Assembly (NCBI GenBank): GCA_002480565.1
Contig: DLCK01000037.1
Span: forward strand, 1 to 64,000
Source of the DNA: Phycisphaerales bacterium UBA7800
GTDB lineage: Bacteria; Planctomycetota; Phycisphaerae; Phycisphaerales; Phycisphaeraceae
DNA length: 64,000 bases
Direction: 5' to 3'
Shown: piece after piece, positions 35,240-45,066 of the stretch
Position numbering within the stretch: position 1 is the first letter of the stretch
Layout of the letters: each line of letters starts with the position of its first letter
Notes under the pieces: generated by a model
Told to the model about the DNA's origin: nothing
Databases searched by the model: none
The model's input: the letters and a program-made list of their open reading frames with translations, nothing else
Translations under genes and position numbers: made by a program

Positions 35240-36658
35240 ATGCAAAACACCGCCATGGTCTGGTTCCGATCTGATTTACGTGTCGCGGACAATCCCGCGT
35301 TATATCACGCAGCAAAGTCCGGCTTGCCAGTCATCGGCATCTTTGCCCCATGTATCAAGCAATGGCAAAAGCACGATTGGGGCGCAAACAAAATCAACTA
35401 TGTCCTTCGGCAGGTTGCAGCACTCAACGAACAGTTGGCCAAGCTCAATATCCCTCTGCTCAAACTTGATGCAACGGACTTTGTTTCAATTCCGGGGGCA
35501 ATGATCAAACTGGTCAAAAAGCATCACGCCAAAGCCGTGTATTTCAACGATGAGTTGGAAGTCAACGAAGAGCAACGGGACGAAAAAGTCCAGGTACAAC
35601 TAGAAGTGTTGGACGTGGACGTACATCGCAGCCATGGCCAGACGGTGATCCCGCCGCATCTGATCAAGACGTTGGCGGATGTGTATTACAAGGTCTACAC
35701 GCCTTACCGCAAAGCATGGGAATCAGAGTTGGACAAGGGGGATTATTTACAAGTCCTGCCCAAACCCCGGAAACAGAAACCGTTGGATATCGCCTCGGCA
35801 AATTGGCAGGCATTGATCCAAAAGCATCCGACCTCGCAAAAGGTGATTGACCTTTGGCCGGCAGGTGAAGAAGTCGCACACAAACAACTCAAAGCATATT
35901 GCAATGGCGGACTGTTAGCATACAACGATCAACGGGACTTCCCATCCATTGAAGGCACCAGCCGACTCTCGGCGGCGATGGCGTGTGGCGTGGTCAGTGC
36001 CAAGCAGTGTTATGCGAAGGGACTTGCAGCAATAAGCGAGGCAACACCTGGCCAACAATCACAAATCCGAGTCTGGCTCTCGGAATTAATCTGGCGTGAG
36101 TTTTACCGACATGTGTTAATCGGCTTCCCAAGAGTCTGTCGAAACCACCCCTTCAAAACGGTGACACGCAACATCCCGTGGTCAGACAATGAGCAACACT
36201 TCCGGGGGTGGTGTGATGGGCGGACAGGCTTCCCGATTGTCGATGCGGCGATGCGACAGCTCAATGAAACCGGCTGGATGCACAACCGCCTGCGGATGAT
36301 CACCGCCATGTTCCTCACCAAAGACCTGCTCATCGACTGGCGATGGGGCGAACGGTATTTCATGAATCAACTCGTTGATGGAGACTTTGCTTCGAACAAT
36401 GGAGGATGGCAATGGGCCGCATCCACGGGGACCGATGCTGTTCCGTATTTTCGCATTTTCAATCCGACGAGTCAGAGTCAACGATTCGATCCACAGGGGC
36501 AATTCATCCGCGCGTATTTACCCCAGTTAGCAGACATTGAAGGCAAAGCGATACACGATCCGCCACCGTTAATCCGCGGTTCATGCGACTATCCCATGCC
36601 CATGATAGACCACGCTAAAGCGCGCCAGCGGACACTTGCGATTTTTAAAAACCTGTGA
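35240..36658 (+). CDS. phrB: Deoxyribodipyrimidine photo-lyase, class I type
   Basis: A 472-residue cryptochrome/photolyase-family flavoprotein that repairs cyclobutane pyrimidine dimers using light. The N-terminal antenna domain (about 1-130) starts WFRSDLRVADNPAL. The FAD domain shows RLSAAMACGVVSAK, WREFYRHVL, TGFPIVDAAMRQLNETGWMH, NRLRMITAMFLTKDLLIDWR and GDFASNNGGWQWAASTGTD, and ends YPMPMIDHAKARQR. These are the signature segments of class I CPD photolyases, including Trp residues of the electron path. Length is normal. It is divergent from pabB. A 6-4 photolyase or cryptochrome is less likely given the close fit to the bacterial type. Confidence 0.93.
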   Translation: MQNTAMVWFRSDLRVADNPALYHAAKSGLPVIGIFAPCIKQWQKHDWGANKINYVLRQVAALNEQLAKLNIPLLKLDATDFVSIPGAMIKLVKKHHAKAVYFNDELEVNEEQRDEKVQVQLEVLDVDVHRSHGQTVIPPHLIKTLADVYYKVYTPYRKAWESELDKGDYLQVLPKPRKQKPLDIASANWQALIQKHPTSQKVIDLWPAGEEVAHKQLKAYCNGGLLAYNDQRDFPSIEGTSRLSAAMACGVVSAKQCYAKGLAAISEATPGQQSQIRVWLSELIWREFYRHVLIGFPRVCRNHPFKTVTRNIPWSDNEQHFRGWCDGRTGFPIVDAAMRQLNETGWMHNRLRMITAMFLTKDLLIDWRWGERYFMNQLVDGDFASNNGGWQWAASTGTDAVPYFRIFNPTSQSQRFDPQGQFIRAYLPQLADIEGKAIHDPPPLIRGSCDYPMPMIDHAKARQRTLAIFKNL

Positions 36659-36947
36659 GTTTTTACGCCTGTTGGATAGCCAATCCGCCTTTGGTTTGCC
36701 TGATATTCAGACCCCGCATAGACGTCGCTATCGCACCGGATCGATAATTCCCTCCTTCATAACCGGAGTAAAATTGACGTTTATCTTCATTTCACTAGAA
36801 TCAACATTCCATTTTGTGCAAATTCGGTAGCACATAGGGAACAGACCTACGCAACCCCCGCCAAATGGTTGATGGTTTTAAAGGATCGTTGCCCACGACT
36901 GAGCAACGGGGTTGTTTGACAAATGCCTATTTCTAAAGGATGAATCA

Positions 36948-39635
36948 ATGGCAAAGAAGTCTAAAAGTTCAGTGACGAAACTGGTTTACTACTTTGGTAA
37001 AACCAAGACCGACGGTGAAAGCTCAATGAAGCTTTTGCTCGGCGGTAAGGGTGCGAACCTTGCTGAAATGACCAGCATCGGTTTACCCGTCCCCGCTGGT
37101 TTTACCTGCACGACCGAATGTTGTGCAGAGTACTACAAGCAAGGCCGCAAGCTGCCCAAGGGTCTGATGGATCAGGTCTCCCAAGCTGTTGCCCTGTTGG
37201 AAAAAGAGTCCGGCAAGAAATTCGGCTGTGACGAAAATCCCCTGCTCGTCTCCGTTCGCTCCGGTGCTGCCGTCTCCATGCCTGGCATGATGGACACCGT
37301 GTTGAACCTGGGCCTCACCGACGTGGCCGTTGAAGGTCTGGCCACCGCCACCGGCAACGAACGTTTTGCATTCGACGCCTACCGTCGTCTGCTGAACATG
37401 TACGGCGACGTGGTCATGGGTGTGGATCACCATCACTTTGAAGCTGAATTCGACAAGGTCAAGAAGAAGCAGAAAGTCGAACTGGACACCGATGTCGATG
37501 CTGCGGGCCTTCGCGAACTTTGCGAACTTTACAAGAAGTGCATCAAAAAGCACGCCGGCATGGCCTTCCCACAAGATCCCATGGGTCAGTTGGAACTGGG
37601 CATCGAAGCTGTGTTCAAGAGCTGGATGACCCCTCGCGCCATCCGCTATCGTCAGATCAACGAAATCGCCGGTCTCCAGGGAACGGCCGTCAACGTGCAG
37701 TCCATGGCCTACGGCAACATGGGTGATGACTGCGGTACAGGCGTTGCCTTCACCCGCGACCCCTCCATCGGCACCAACAAGTTCTATGGTGAATTCCTCA
37801 TCAACGCTCAAGGCGAAGACGTTGTGGCTGGTATCCGTACCCCGCAGCCCGTCTCGGAAATGGCCAAGTGGAAGACCGCCGACAACAAGACCCTCGGTAA
37901 AGACATCCACAAGCAACTCCTGGGTGTCAAGAAAACGCTTGAAAACCACTACAAGGAAATGCAGGACATCGAATTTACCATTGAAAAGGGTAAATTGTTC
38001 ATGCTCCAAACCCGTACCGGCAAACGTACCGGTGCTGCTGCGTTGAAAATCGCAGTCGACATGATCAAAGAAAAACTGATCAATGAAAAGACCGCTTTGG
38101 TCCGCATCCCTGCCAACGACCTGACCCAACTGCTGCTGCCGAGCTTTGATCCCAAGGCCAAGGCATCGGCCAAGGCACTTGCCAAGGGTCTTCCCGCATC
38201 ACCGGGTGCCGCTTTCGGTAAGCTTGCCTTCACCGCTGAAGAAGCTGTCGAACGCACCCAGGCCGGTGAATCCGTCCTGCTGGTCCGCAAGGAAACCAGT
38301 CCTGAAGACGTTGACGGCATGCATCACGCTGCTGGTATTCTGACCTCCACGGGTGGTATGACCTCCCACGCTGCTGTTGTGGCTCGCGGTTGGGGCAAGT
38401 GCTGTGTTGCCGGTGCTGGCGAAATCGTCATCAACGAAAAAGGCAAGTCCATCACCGTCGGTGGTAAGAAGTACACCGCCAAGGACACCCTCTCCATTGA
38501 TGGTTCCACCGGTGAAGTCTTCGCTGGCCAGATGGCAACGGTTGAACCCAAGCTCTCCGGTGACTTCAAAAAGGTCATGACCTTGGCTGACAAGTACCGC
38601 ACCCTCAAGGTTCGCACCAACGCAGACAGTCCTGCTGACTCTGTTCGTGCCCGCGGTTTTGGTGCTGAAGGTATTGGTCTTTGCCGTACGGAACACATGT
38701 TCTTCGAAGGCGACCGTATCCTTGCCATGCGTGAAATGATTCTCGCTGACACCCAGCCTGCCCGTGAAGCTGCGCTTAAGAAGTTGCTGCCCTATCAGCG
38801 TAAAGACTTCGAAGGCATCTTCAAGGCCATGAAGGGTCTGCCCGTGACGGTTCGTCTGCTCGATCCCCCGTTGCACGAGTTCCTGCCCCACGACGCCAAG
38901 GGTCAAAAGGAAGTCGCCAAGGCCATCAAGGTCACCCCTGCCAAAGTCAAAGCCCGTGTTGAAGCGCTTCACGAGTTCAACCCCATGCTCGGTCATCGTG
39001 GTTGCCGCTTGAGCATCACCTATCCGGAAATTCTGGTCATGCAGGTGACTTCGATCGTCGAAGCTGCGATCAACTGCACCAAGAAGAAGATCAAGGCCAT
39101 GCCGGAAATCATGATTCCGTTGGTCGGTTCCAAGAAGGAACTTGAAATTCTTGCCGATCTTGCCAAGGAAACCATTGCCAATGTCAAGAAGGCCAAGAAG
39201 TTCACCGGCAAGCTCGACATCACCGTGGGCACCATGATCGAAATTCCCCGTGCAGCACTTACTGCCAATGAAATCGCTGAAGTCGCTGAGTTCTTCAGCT
39301 TCGGCACCAACGACCTGACCCAGATGGCATTCGGCTTTAGCCGTGACGACATCAACTCCTTCCTGCCTGATTACCTTAACCAGGAAATCTTCGAGAAGGA
39401 TCCGTTCCAGGCACTGGATCAAACCGGTGTGGGTCAACTCGTGGACATGGCCGTTGCCAAGGGCCGCGCAACCCGCAAGGGTCTGAAGTGTGGTATCTGT
39501 GGTGAGCATGGCGGCGATCCGTCCTCCATCGACTTCTGCCACCGCGTTGGGTTGGACTATGTGTCCTGCTCACCGTTCCGCGTGCCCATCGCACGTCTGG
39601 CAGCAGCTCAGGCCGCCATCGTCAACGGTAAGTAA
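36948..39635 (+). CDS. ppdK: Pyruvate, phosphate dikinase
   Basis: An 895-residue PPDK that interconverts pyruvate, ATP and phosphate with phosphoenolpyruvate, AMP and pyrophosphate in the cytoplasm. The N-terminal nucleotide-binding domain starts LLGGKGANLAEMTSIGLPVPAGFT and contains VSVRSGAAVSMPGMMDTVLN. The swivelling phosphohistidine domain has GGMTSHAAVVARGW with His474. The C-terminal PEP barrel shows GIGLCRTEHMFF, GHRGCRL, FGTNDLTQMAFGFSRDD and CGICGEHGGDP (Cys848, Cys851). The ATG at 36948 follows AAGGAT; the longer frame from 36912 lacks a signal. Codon use is strongly biased (many AAG and GGT), as in highly expressed genes. A terminator follows at 39728. Confidence 0.96.
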   Translation: MAKKSKSSVTKLVYYFGKTKTDGESSMKLLLGGKGANLAEMTSIGLPVPAGFTCTTECCAEYYKQGRKLPKGLMDQVSQAVALLEKESGKKFGCDENPLLVSVRSGAAVSMPGMMDTVLNLGLTDVAVEGLATATGNERFAFDAYRRLLNMYGDVVMGVDHHHFEAEFDKVKKKQKVELDTDVDAAGLRELCELYKKCIKKHAGMAFPQDPMGQLELGIEAVFKSWMTPRAIRYRQINEIAGLQGTAVNVQSMAYGNMGDDCGTGVAFTRDPSIGTNKFYGEFLINAQGEDVVAGIRTPQPVSEMAKWKTADNKTLGKDIHKQLLGVKKTLENHYKEMQDIEFTIEKGKLFMLQTRTGKRTGAAALKIAVDMIKEKLINEKTALVRIPANDLTQLLLPSFDPKAKASAKALAKGLPASPGAAFGKLAFTAEEAVERTQAGESVLLVRKETSPEDVDGMHHAAGILTSTGGMTSHAAVVARGWGKCCVAGAGEIVINEKGKSITVGGKKYTAKDTLSIDGSTGEVFAGQMATVEPKLSGDFKKVMTLADKYRTLKVRTNADSPADSVRARGFGAEGIGLCRTEHMFFEGDRILAMREMILADTQPAREAALKKLLPYQRKDFEGIFKAMKGLPVTVRLLDPPLHEFLPHDAKGQKEVAKAIKVTPAKVKARVEALHEFNPMLGHRGCRLSITYPEILVMQVTSIVEAAINCTKKKIKAMPEIMIPLVGSKKELEILADLAKETIANVKKAKKFTGKLDITVGTMIEIPRAALTANEIAEVAEFFSFGTNDLTQMAFGFSRDDINSFLPDYLNQEIFEKDPFQALDQTGVGQLVDMAVAKGRATRKGLKCGICGEHGGDPSSIDFCHRVGLDYVSCSPFRVPIARLAAAQAAIVNGK

Positions 39636-40038
39636 ATTCCCCGAAGGTTCCCTGAGAATGCGTGAAGTATTCGAAGTTAATGGAATCTTTTCTAGGTGAC
39701 TCACGACAATTGAATATGCATTTCCAACAAGCCCAGGCGTCAAACCCTGGGCTTGTTTTTTACCTTTCCAAAACATCGATACATCACTAGCTATCATCCA
39801 TAGAAGCCTACAAATCGTCCCATGTGATGTCACGCAAGTATTTCGTCATAAGACATATGCGACAATAATCCACACCGTTTTATAAAAAGACTTCATTGTT
39901 TTCATAGGTGGTTTACCCTACATTAATTGCCGTTTGGCAACCTTGATATTCATCATGTGCCATTAACCTTTTTTCGGAATTTTTCCGGTCGTCGAATCAA
40001 TCGAGTTTCACTTTCAAAATTACCACTGAGGAGGGGTC
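39636..40038. other. Intergenic region with ppdK terminator
   Basis: 403 bases holding the ppdK terminator (39728-39763) and then an A+T-richer stretch that should contain the promoter of the autotransporter gene. GAGGAGGGG immediately before 40039 is its ribosome-binding site. No other structure stands out. Confidence 0.5.
39728..39763 (+). terminator. Rho-independent terminator of ppdK
   Basis: CAAGCCCAGG (39728-39737) pairs with CCTGGGCTTG (39746-39755) around an 8-base loop, followed by TTTTTT. Confidence 0.92.
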
Positions 40039-42453
40039 ATGAAACTTTATCAATCTACTAAGTTGCAATGTGTCCTGGCAACGATGATCACATTGCTGGT
40101 CTGGATCAATTGCCGTTCGGTCATTGCTGATCTGGATGAAAGTAGAGCAGGCAGCAGCATCTACATATTCAACACCAATGCACCCAATCCCTATACCCAA
40201 TTCAAAAATGTCTATGGTGGCCCGCCGAACTACAGCATTATTTATGAGTCTGGCGCGGAGCATTACGTCACGACATCAAACATGGCTTTGTACATCGGCA
40301 GCGGCAACGCCAATATTGAAGTTCAAACTAATGCCATCGTCACCAATGACTACAATGGACCAGATGCAGCCATATATCTTGGGGCAACTGCAACCATTGA
40401 AAATGCCGGCACCATTCAAACTCTCCAGGGAATCAACCGCGGAGCTGCCATCCAATCCTACAGTACATTAACGGTCAACAACGCTGCAACCGGTCAAATC
40501 ATCAACACCAATCACAACGCTATTTATGGTGCAAACGTCGTCAACAACCATGGCACCATTACCGCCAAAGAAACACAATATGCCATCTATGGCACAACCG
40601 GCGACGACACCGTGACTCTCTACACCGGCTCAAGTACCACAGGCATTATTTCCGGTGTCTCTTACACAGACAATGACCATCTGATACTCGATAATGGAGC
40701 AGATGCGAATGTCAACGGACACCTTGCCAGTTCTGTAGAGGGATTCGAAAAATTAACCAAACAGGGAACCGCACAATGGACTGTTGATCAAAACAATTCA
40801 GTCAGTGCCAATACGCTTGATATTGCAAGTGGCACACTGGCTGTCAACGGTCACATCTACAACATGCACACACAGGGGACAATCCGAAATGGTGCCACAC
40901 TCTCAGGCACTGGGCAAATCACCGGATCTGCCAATCTCACTGTCAACAGCGGTGGCAGCATCGCCCCGGGGAACTCCATTGGGACATTGATCCTCAGCAC
41001 TCCTGTGGTGTTTGAAGCTGGATCAAACCTCAACATCGAAGTGGATACCACAGGTTATGACAAACTTCTACTCAATAGCGATATCGACTTAGCCAATGCA
41101 ACTTTGAACATCATCCCATTGGTCGAAAATGTGACCGCCGATGAACACGTCATTTTGGAAACAACAGGCTTGGTGAACAACACGTTCACCGACGTCAACG
41201 TTGCGTTGATCAATACAGCTGTCATTAGTTTTATACCGCGTTATTACACGGACTATGTCACCCTTCAAGCTGACATTGCACAATTTGAAGAAAAAGCCCG
41301 TACGCCCAATCAACGTCGTGTGGGTTTATTTCTGGATAATCTGCCGGCAAGTATGAATGACTTGCGTGATGCCATGCGAGGTATTGGCGACGAAGATGAT
41401 CTGCGTCGTGAAATGGACAGGCTCACACCCAACAGTGCCCCCATTCACACCGTCTTTACCAACGCACAAAATTTCAGCCAGAGTTCCGTCCAAGTTGCAC
41501 GCACTGTGACTAGTGGTAACACAACTATGGCCACGGCACCTGGACAAAGCATCCTCAAGCAACTCACAGACGATCCCTACTCCCTGGCACAAGATGCTCA
41601 ACAACCTGCTCAACAGTCAGACACAACAGACAACAAATACCGATTTTTCGCATCGCCCTTTGGACAGTTCGGCAACATTGACGACTCATCCTCACGCATC
41701 GGATACAACTTCGAAGCCTACGGCGCGATCTTTGGTTTGGATTACCAATGTCTGCCCAATACGACGTTGGGTTTGAGCCTCGGATACATCAATACCGACA
41801 TCGGCATGAACCAATCCGCAGGCGACTCCAACATCGACACACTGCGATTCGGACCCTATGCAACCTACACCAACGGCCCATGGAATATCGACGCATCACT
41901 CACCGGTGGTATCCACTGGGTTGATGCCAACCGTAACACCATCATGGGAACCGCAGAGTCCGACTACAACAGCTACGACATCACAGTTTATGGTGCAGCA
42001 AGCTACGACAAGCAGATCGGCCAAGTCACCGTCACACCCACGATGGCTCTGACCTACATCCACCAGATGACAGACAGCTACTCGGAGTCCGGCGCAGGCA
42101 CAGCCAACCTTAATGTGGATGATGTTGACTCTGACAGTCTTCAATCATTAATCGGTGTCCATGCAAGCATGCCCATCATGCTTGGTAATATGCAATTGAC
42201 ACCCGAAGCATGGATCGGCTGGCAGTACGAATGGCTCGACCGTGATATCGACATCAACTCATCCTATGCTGCCAACCCCACATCATCTCTGGCAAGCACC
42301 ACCGACGGAACTGCACGCAGCCAACTCGTTGCAGGCGCAGCTGTCTTCACAAAGCTTGATGATGATCTGACACTGAAGATGAATTACGAACTTAACAAGT
42401 CCAACGACGCCACGATTCACAGCGTCTGGGCCATGATTGAACTTGCGTTCTAA
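40039..42453 (+). CDS. Autotransporter with C-terminal outer-membrane beta-barrel
   Basis: An 804-residue type V secreted protein. A signal peptide covers about residues 1-31 (ending SVIA). A beta-helical passenger with Asn/Thr/Gly-rich repeats (about 35-420) includes the AT-typical segments GTIRNGATLSGTGQI and VNSGGSIAPGNSIGTL. A C-terminal autotransporter barrel (about 530-804) starts KYRFFASPFGQFG, shows alternating strands and ends AMIELAF, with the terminal Phe used for barrel assembly. No protease or lipase triad is evident in the passenger, so adhesion is one possible role. GAGGAGGGG precedes the ATG. It is transcribed alone between two terminators. It implies a BAM-containing outer membrane. 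Confidence 0.88.
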   Translation: MKLYQSTKLQCVLATMITLLVWINCRSVIADLDESRAGSSIYIFNTNAPNPYTQFKNVYGGPPNYSIIYESGAEHYVTTSNMALYIGSGNANIEVQTNAIVTNDYNGPDAAIYLGATATIENAGTIQTLQGINRGAAIQSYSTLTVNNAATGQIINTNHNAIYGANVVNNHGTITAKETQYAIYGTTGDDTVTLYTGSSTTGIISGVSYTDNDHLILDNGADANVNGHLASSVEGFEKLTKQGTAQWTVDQNNSVSANTLDIASGTLAVNGHIYNMHTQGTIRNGATLSGTGQITGSANLTVNSGGSIAPGNSIGTLILSTPVVFEAGSNLNIEVDTTGYDKLLLNSDIDLANATLNIIPLVENVTADEHVILETTGLVNNTFTDVNVALINTAVISFIPRYYTDYVTLQADIAQFEEKARTPNQRRVGLFLDNLPASMNDLRDAMRGIGDEDDLRREMDRLTPNSAPIHTVFTNAQNFSQSSVQVARTVTSGNTTMATAPGQSILKQLTDDPYSLAQDAQQPAQQSDTTDNKYRFFASPFGQFGNIDDSSSRIGYNFEAYGAIFGLDYQCLPNTTLGLSLGYINTDIGMNQSAGDSNIDTLRFGPYATYTNGPWNIDASLTGGIHWVDANRNTIMGTAESDYNSYDITVYGAASYDKQIGQVTVTPTMALTYIHQMTDSYSESGAGTANLNVDDVDSDSLQSLIGVHASMPIMLGNMQLTPEAWIGWQYEWLDRDIDINSSYAANPTSSLASTTDGTARSQLVAGAAVFTKLDDDLTLKMNYELNKSNDATIHSVWAMIELAF

Positions 42454-42490
42454 TTCACTACGACAAGACATTAAGCAACATCACAAAACA

Positions 42491-42522
42491 AAAAACGCAC
42501 GGTCAGTTGACTGTGCGTTTTT
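42491..42522 (+). terminator. Rho-independent terminator
   Basis: ACGCACGGTCA pairs with TGACTGTGCGT (one G-U pair), flanked by A and T runs, so it could act in both directions. It lies just after the autotransporter gene. Confidence 0.88.
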
Positions 42523-42603
42523 ACTTTATTCACTTGATAAGAGCACGTTGAATCAGTACCTTATTGCCCGAGCAACTATTGCCTATTCGTGAAATGACAT
42601 ACC

Positions 42604-44271
42604 ATGTCTCAACCTTCGCATGTCTATTGCAACCCTATCAATCTGCCCTACCGTTTCCAATTTCCAGACCGATCAGCCGAAGCGTTCCGCGAAGCAGCGG
42701 ACCCGTCGGTCGTGGTGTTTAATGATCGCTACTGGCTGTTTGCTTCCAAGTCCGGCGGGTATTGGTACTCGTCGGATATGCATGATTGGCAGTTTGTGAA
42801 ATCCATCGTTTTGCCTGTCGAAGATTATGCACCAGATGTCCGTGTGATTGATGGTTGGTTGTATTTCACAGCATCGGACAATCAAAACCCATGCCCGATT
42901 TTTCGCACGCAAACGCCAGAGTTGGATCAATGGCAAAAGGTCTGCGAACCCTTTGCATATTGGGACCCGAATCTTTTTGAGGATGAAGATGGGCAGGTCT
43001 ATCTCTACTGGGGCTGCTCCAACAAGGTGCCAATCCAAGGCGTGAAGATGGATGCACAAACCATGCAACCCGTCGGCGAACCTGTCGCGTTGTTTGGTGG
43101 CAAACCGGAAGTACATGGCTGGGAACGCTGTGGTGAGAATCACAGCACGGACGCCCGACCCTTTATCGAAGGCGCGTGGATGACCAAACATCAGGGACGG
43201 TATTACCTGCAATACGCCGGCCCGGGGACGGAATGGAATGTCTACGCCGATGGTGTGTATGTGTCAGACGCCCCGCTTGGCCCGTACACTTACGCACAGA
43301 ACAATCCCTATTCCTATAAACCCGGCGGCTTCGCACCCGGTGCCGGACATGGAAGCACCTTCTACGATGTCCATGGCAATCTCTGGCATATGTCCACCAT
43401 GCGCATCAGTGTCAAACACGCTTTCGAACGCAGACTCGGACTCTTCCCCGCAGGATTCGATGACGATGGGCATCTCTACTGCAATACACATTTTGGGGAT
43501 TATCCCACGATACTACCACAAGGTAAATGGGACCCATGGGTTGATGCTTTTGCCGGCTGGATGTTACTTTCCTACAACAAACCGGCGACTGCATCATCCG
43601 TACTCGATGGACATGAAACGGTTTTGGCATTCAACGAAAACATCCAACAGTTTTGGTCAGCCAGCACAGGCAATCAAGGCGAATGGTTAAGCGTGGACTT
43701 GCAGCGTCCCTGTATGATCCATGCCATCCAGATCAACTTCGCAGAGATGCATTGCGCGTCGGATGCCATCCACCATACCAATCAATCACACGGCTATGTA
43801 TTACAGGTTTCGGATGATGACAAACAATGGCAGACTATCTGTGACAAGTCTGACTCGATTGTTGCATTACCACATGACATGGTTCATTTTAAAAAGCCGG
43901 TCACCGGAAGATTCGTAAAAATCGTCAACCATCACATCCCCGCAGATGGTAAATTTGCACTCTGTGGATTGCGTGTGTTTGGCACCACAGACCAACCAAC
44001 GCCAGTTGCAGTTAATCAAATTGACATTCAACGTCATCGTGACTCATCGATGGATGCCGCACTTTCATGGCCAGTCAGTAGTGATGCCATTGGCTATAAC
44101 GTGCTTTGGGGGACATCACCGGATAAGCTGTATCACAGTTGGTTGGTCTATGATCAAAACCAACTCCACCTTGGCGCGTTGGATCATGATCGGGCCTACC
44201 ACGTGCGCATCGACGCATTTAACGAGGGCGGTATCACCCTGGGGCAAGTCGTGAAAATGTCCATGGGTTGA
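42604..44271 (+). CDS. GH43-like glycosidase with discoidin-type and FN3-like domains
   Basis: A 555-residue protein. The five-bladed propeller of GH43 (about 20-320) shows ADPSVV (Asp33), YWDPNLFED (Asp121) and FIEGAWM (Glu189), the base, pKa-modulating and acid residues of the family; GHGST is also typical. An F5/8-type C (discoidin) domain follows (about 320-465) and then a fibronectin-III-like domain (about 470-555). GH43 enzymes remove arabinose or xylose, sometimes galactose, from side chains. There is no signal peptide, so it probably acts inside the cell on imported oligosaccharides. Its stop is directly adjacent to the end of the convergent SGNH-type gene. Specificity is inference. 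Confidence 0.86.
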   Translation: MSQPSHVYCNPINLPYRFQFPDRSAEAFREAADPSVVVFNDRYWLFASKSGGYWYSSDMHDWQFVKSIVLPVEDYAPDVRVIDGWLYFTASDNQNPCPIFRTQTPELDQWQKVCEPFAYWDPNLFEDEDGQVYLYWGCSNKVPIQGVKMDAQTMQPVGEPVALFGGKPEVHGWERCGENHSTDARPFIEGAWMTKHQGRYYLQYAGPGTEWNVYADGVYVSDAPLGPYTYAQNNPYSYKPGGFAPGAGHGSTFYDVHGNLWHMSTMRISVKHAFERRLGLFPAGFDDDGHLYCNTHFGDYPTILPQGKWDPWVDAFAGWMLLSYNKPATASSVLDGHETVLAFNENIQQFWSASTGNQGEWLSVDLQRPCMIHAIQINFAEMHCASDAIHHTNQSHGYVLQVSDDDKQWQTICDKSDSIVALPHDMVHFKKPVTGRFVKIVNHHIPADGKFALCGLRVFGTTDQPTPVAVNQIDIQRHRDSSMDAALSWPVSSDAIGYNVLWGTSPDKLYHSWLVYDQNQLHLGALDHDRAYHVRIDAFNEGGITLGQVVKMSMG

Positions 44272-45066
44272 TTACTTGCCTGCAATAGCCAACGCCACGG
44301 CATACCACCCCAAAGCAACCTGCCTGGCACCTTCGTCGTTAAGGTGTCCGCCGTCGCGGGTGTAGCTGTCGCACATGGCTTCGCATTGCTTGCCATCAAT
44401 CTTAAATGTCTGAGCTTCACCTTGGGGGGAATGCGCTTCGATATCCGCGATGTCGTAAAGCAGGCCACCCTTTTTACGGATGTAGTTTCTGATCGTGTCG
44501 TTGTATTGTTGACGTTGAAGGTTCTGACGGTTCTTGTTGGATTTGATGGGGATGGTGGTGTAGACGAAGGTGATGGCTGGGAAGTCCTTTTCGAGCTTTG
44601 CCATCATGTTCAGATAGGTCTCCGCATCAGCGGACTGATCGATGTAACAGAGCTTGTCCATGGCAACGAGCTTGGTCGCTGAGGGGTTGGCAGTACGGAT
44701 GAGCGAGTCGAAGATGTCATATTTTTTTTGCCAACCGGGATTGCCACGTGATGCGTGGTAAACGCAACCTGACTGGAGTTGATCGAGACCTGTTTGATTC
44801 TGGGCGTTAAAGGATTTGATCTTGAACACGTAACGGTCAGCATCCTCACGTGCCAATGCGTTCATACCTTTGAGCATGTTTCCCCCCACAGAAGCATGGG
44901 TGAATAACCACGTCTGATTGGCAATGCTCTGAGCTTGAGCGGGTGTGAGTTGGGTTGCTTGCTGGGCTTGTTTGAAGCCGATGATCTGAGCCTCGGTGGT
45001 CAGCGAGCCTAACAGTAAAACTGTGATGACAGCCATAGCCTGGTAGCAGGGAAGCAAATGGTACAT
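44272..45066 (-). CDS. Secreted SGNH-hydrolase-like protein
   Basis: A 264-residue exported protein with a signal peptide (about residues 1-26). An SGNH-like order of motifs is visible: FTHASVGGNM (candidate nucleophile Ser), VYTTIPIKSNKNR (candidate Asn block) and SYTRDGGHLNDEGARQVA (Asp-x-x-His pair near the C-terminus). Such proteins are carbohydrate esterases or lipases. The match is partial and the first block is not a classic GDS, so the enzymatic role is tentative. The ATG at 45066 has TTGGAG upstream; a TTG at 45078 is less likely. It is convergent with the GH43 gene and may remove acetyl or acyl groups from the same polysaccharide. Confidence 0.65.
   Translation of the reverse strand: MYHLLPCYQAMAVITVLLLGSLTTEAQIIGFKQAQQATQLTPAQAQSIANQTWLFTHASVGGNMLKGMNALAREDADRYVFKIKSFNAQNQTGLDQLQSGCVYHASRGNPGWQKKYDIFDSLIRTANPSATKLVAMDKLCYIDQSADAETYLNMMAKLEKDFPAITFVYTTIPIKSNKNRQNLQRQQYNDTIRNYIRKKGGLLYDIADIEAHSPQGEAQTFKIDGKQCEAMCDSYTRDGGHLNDEGARQVALGWYAVALAIAGK

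Noticed and set aside
37083..39542. Two long minus-strand open frames (348 and 447 codons) opposite ppdK
   Set aside because: They are shadows of the strongly codon-biased ppdK gene, have no family likeness or start signals, and ppdK is unmistakable.
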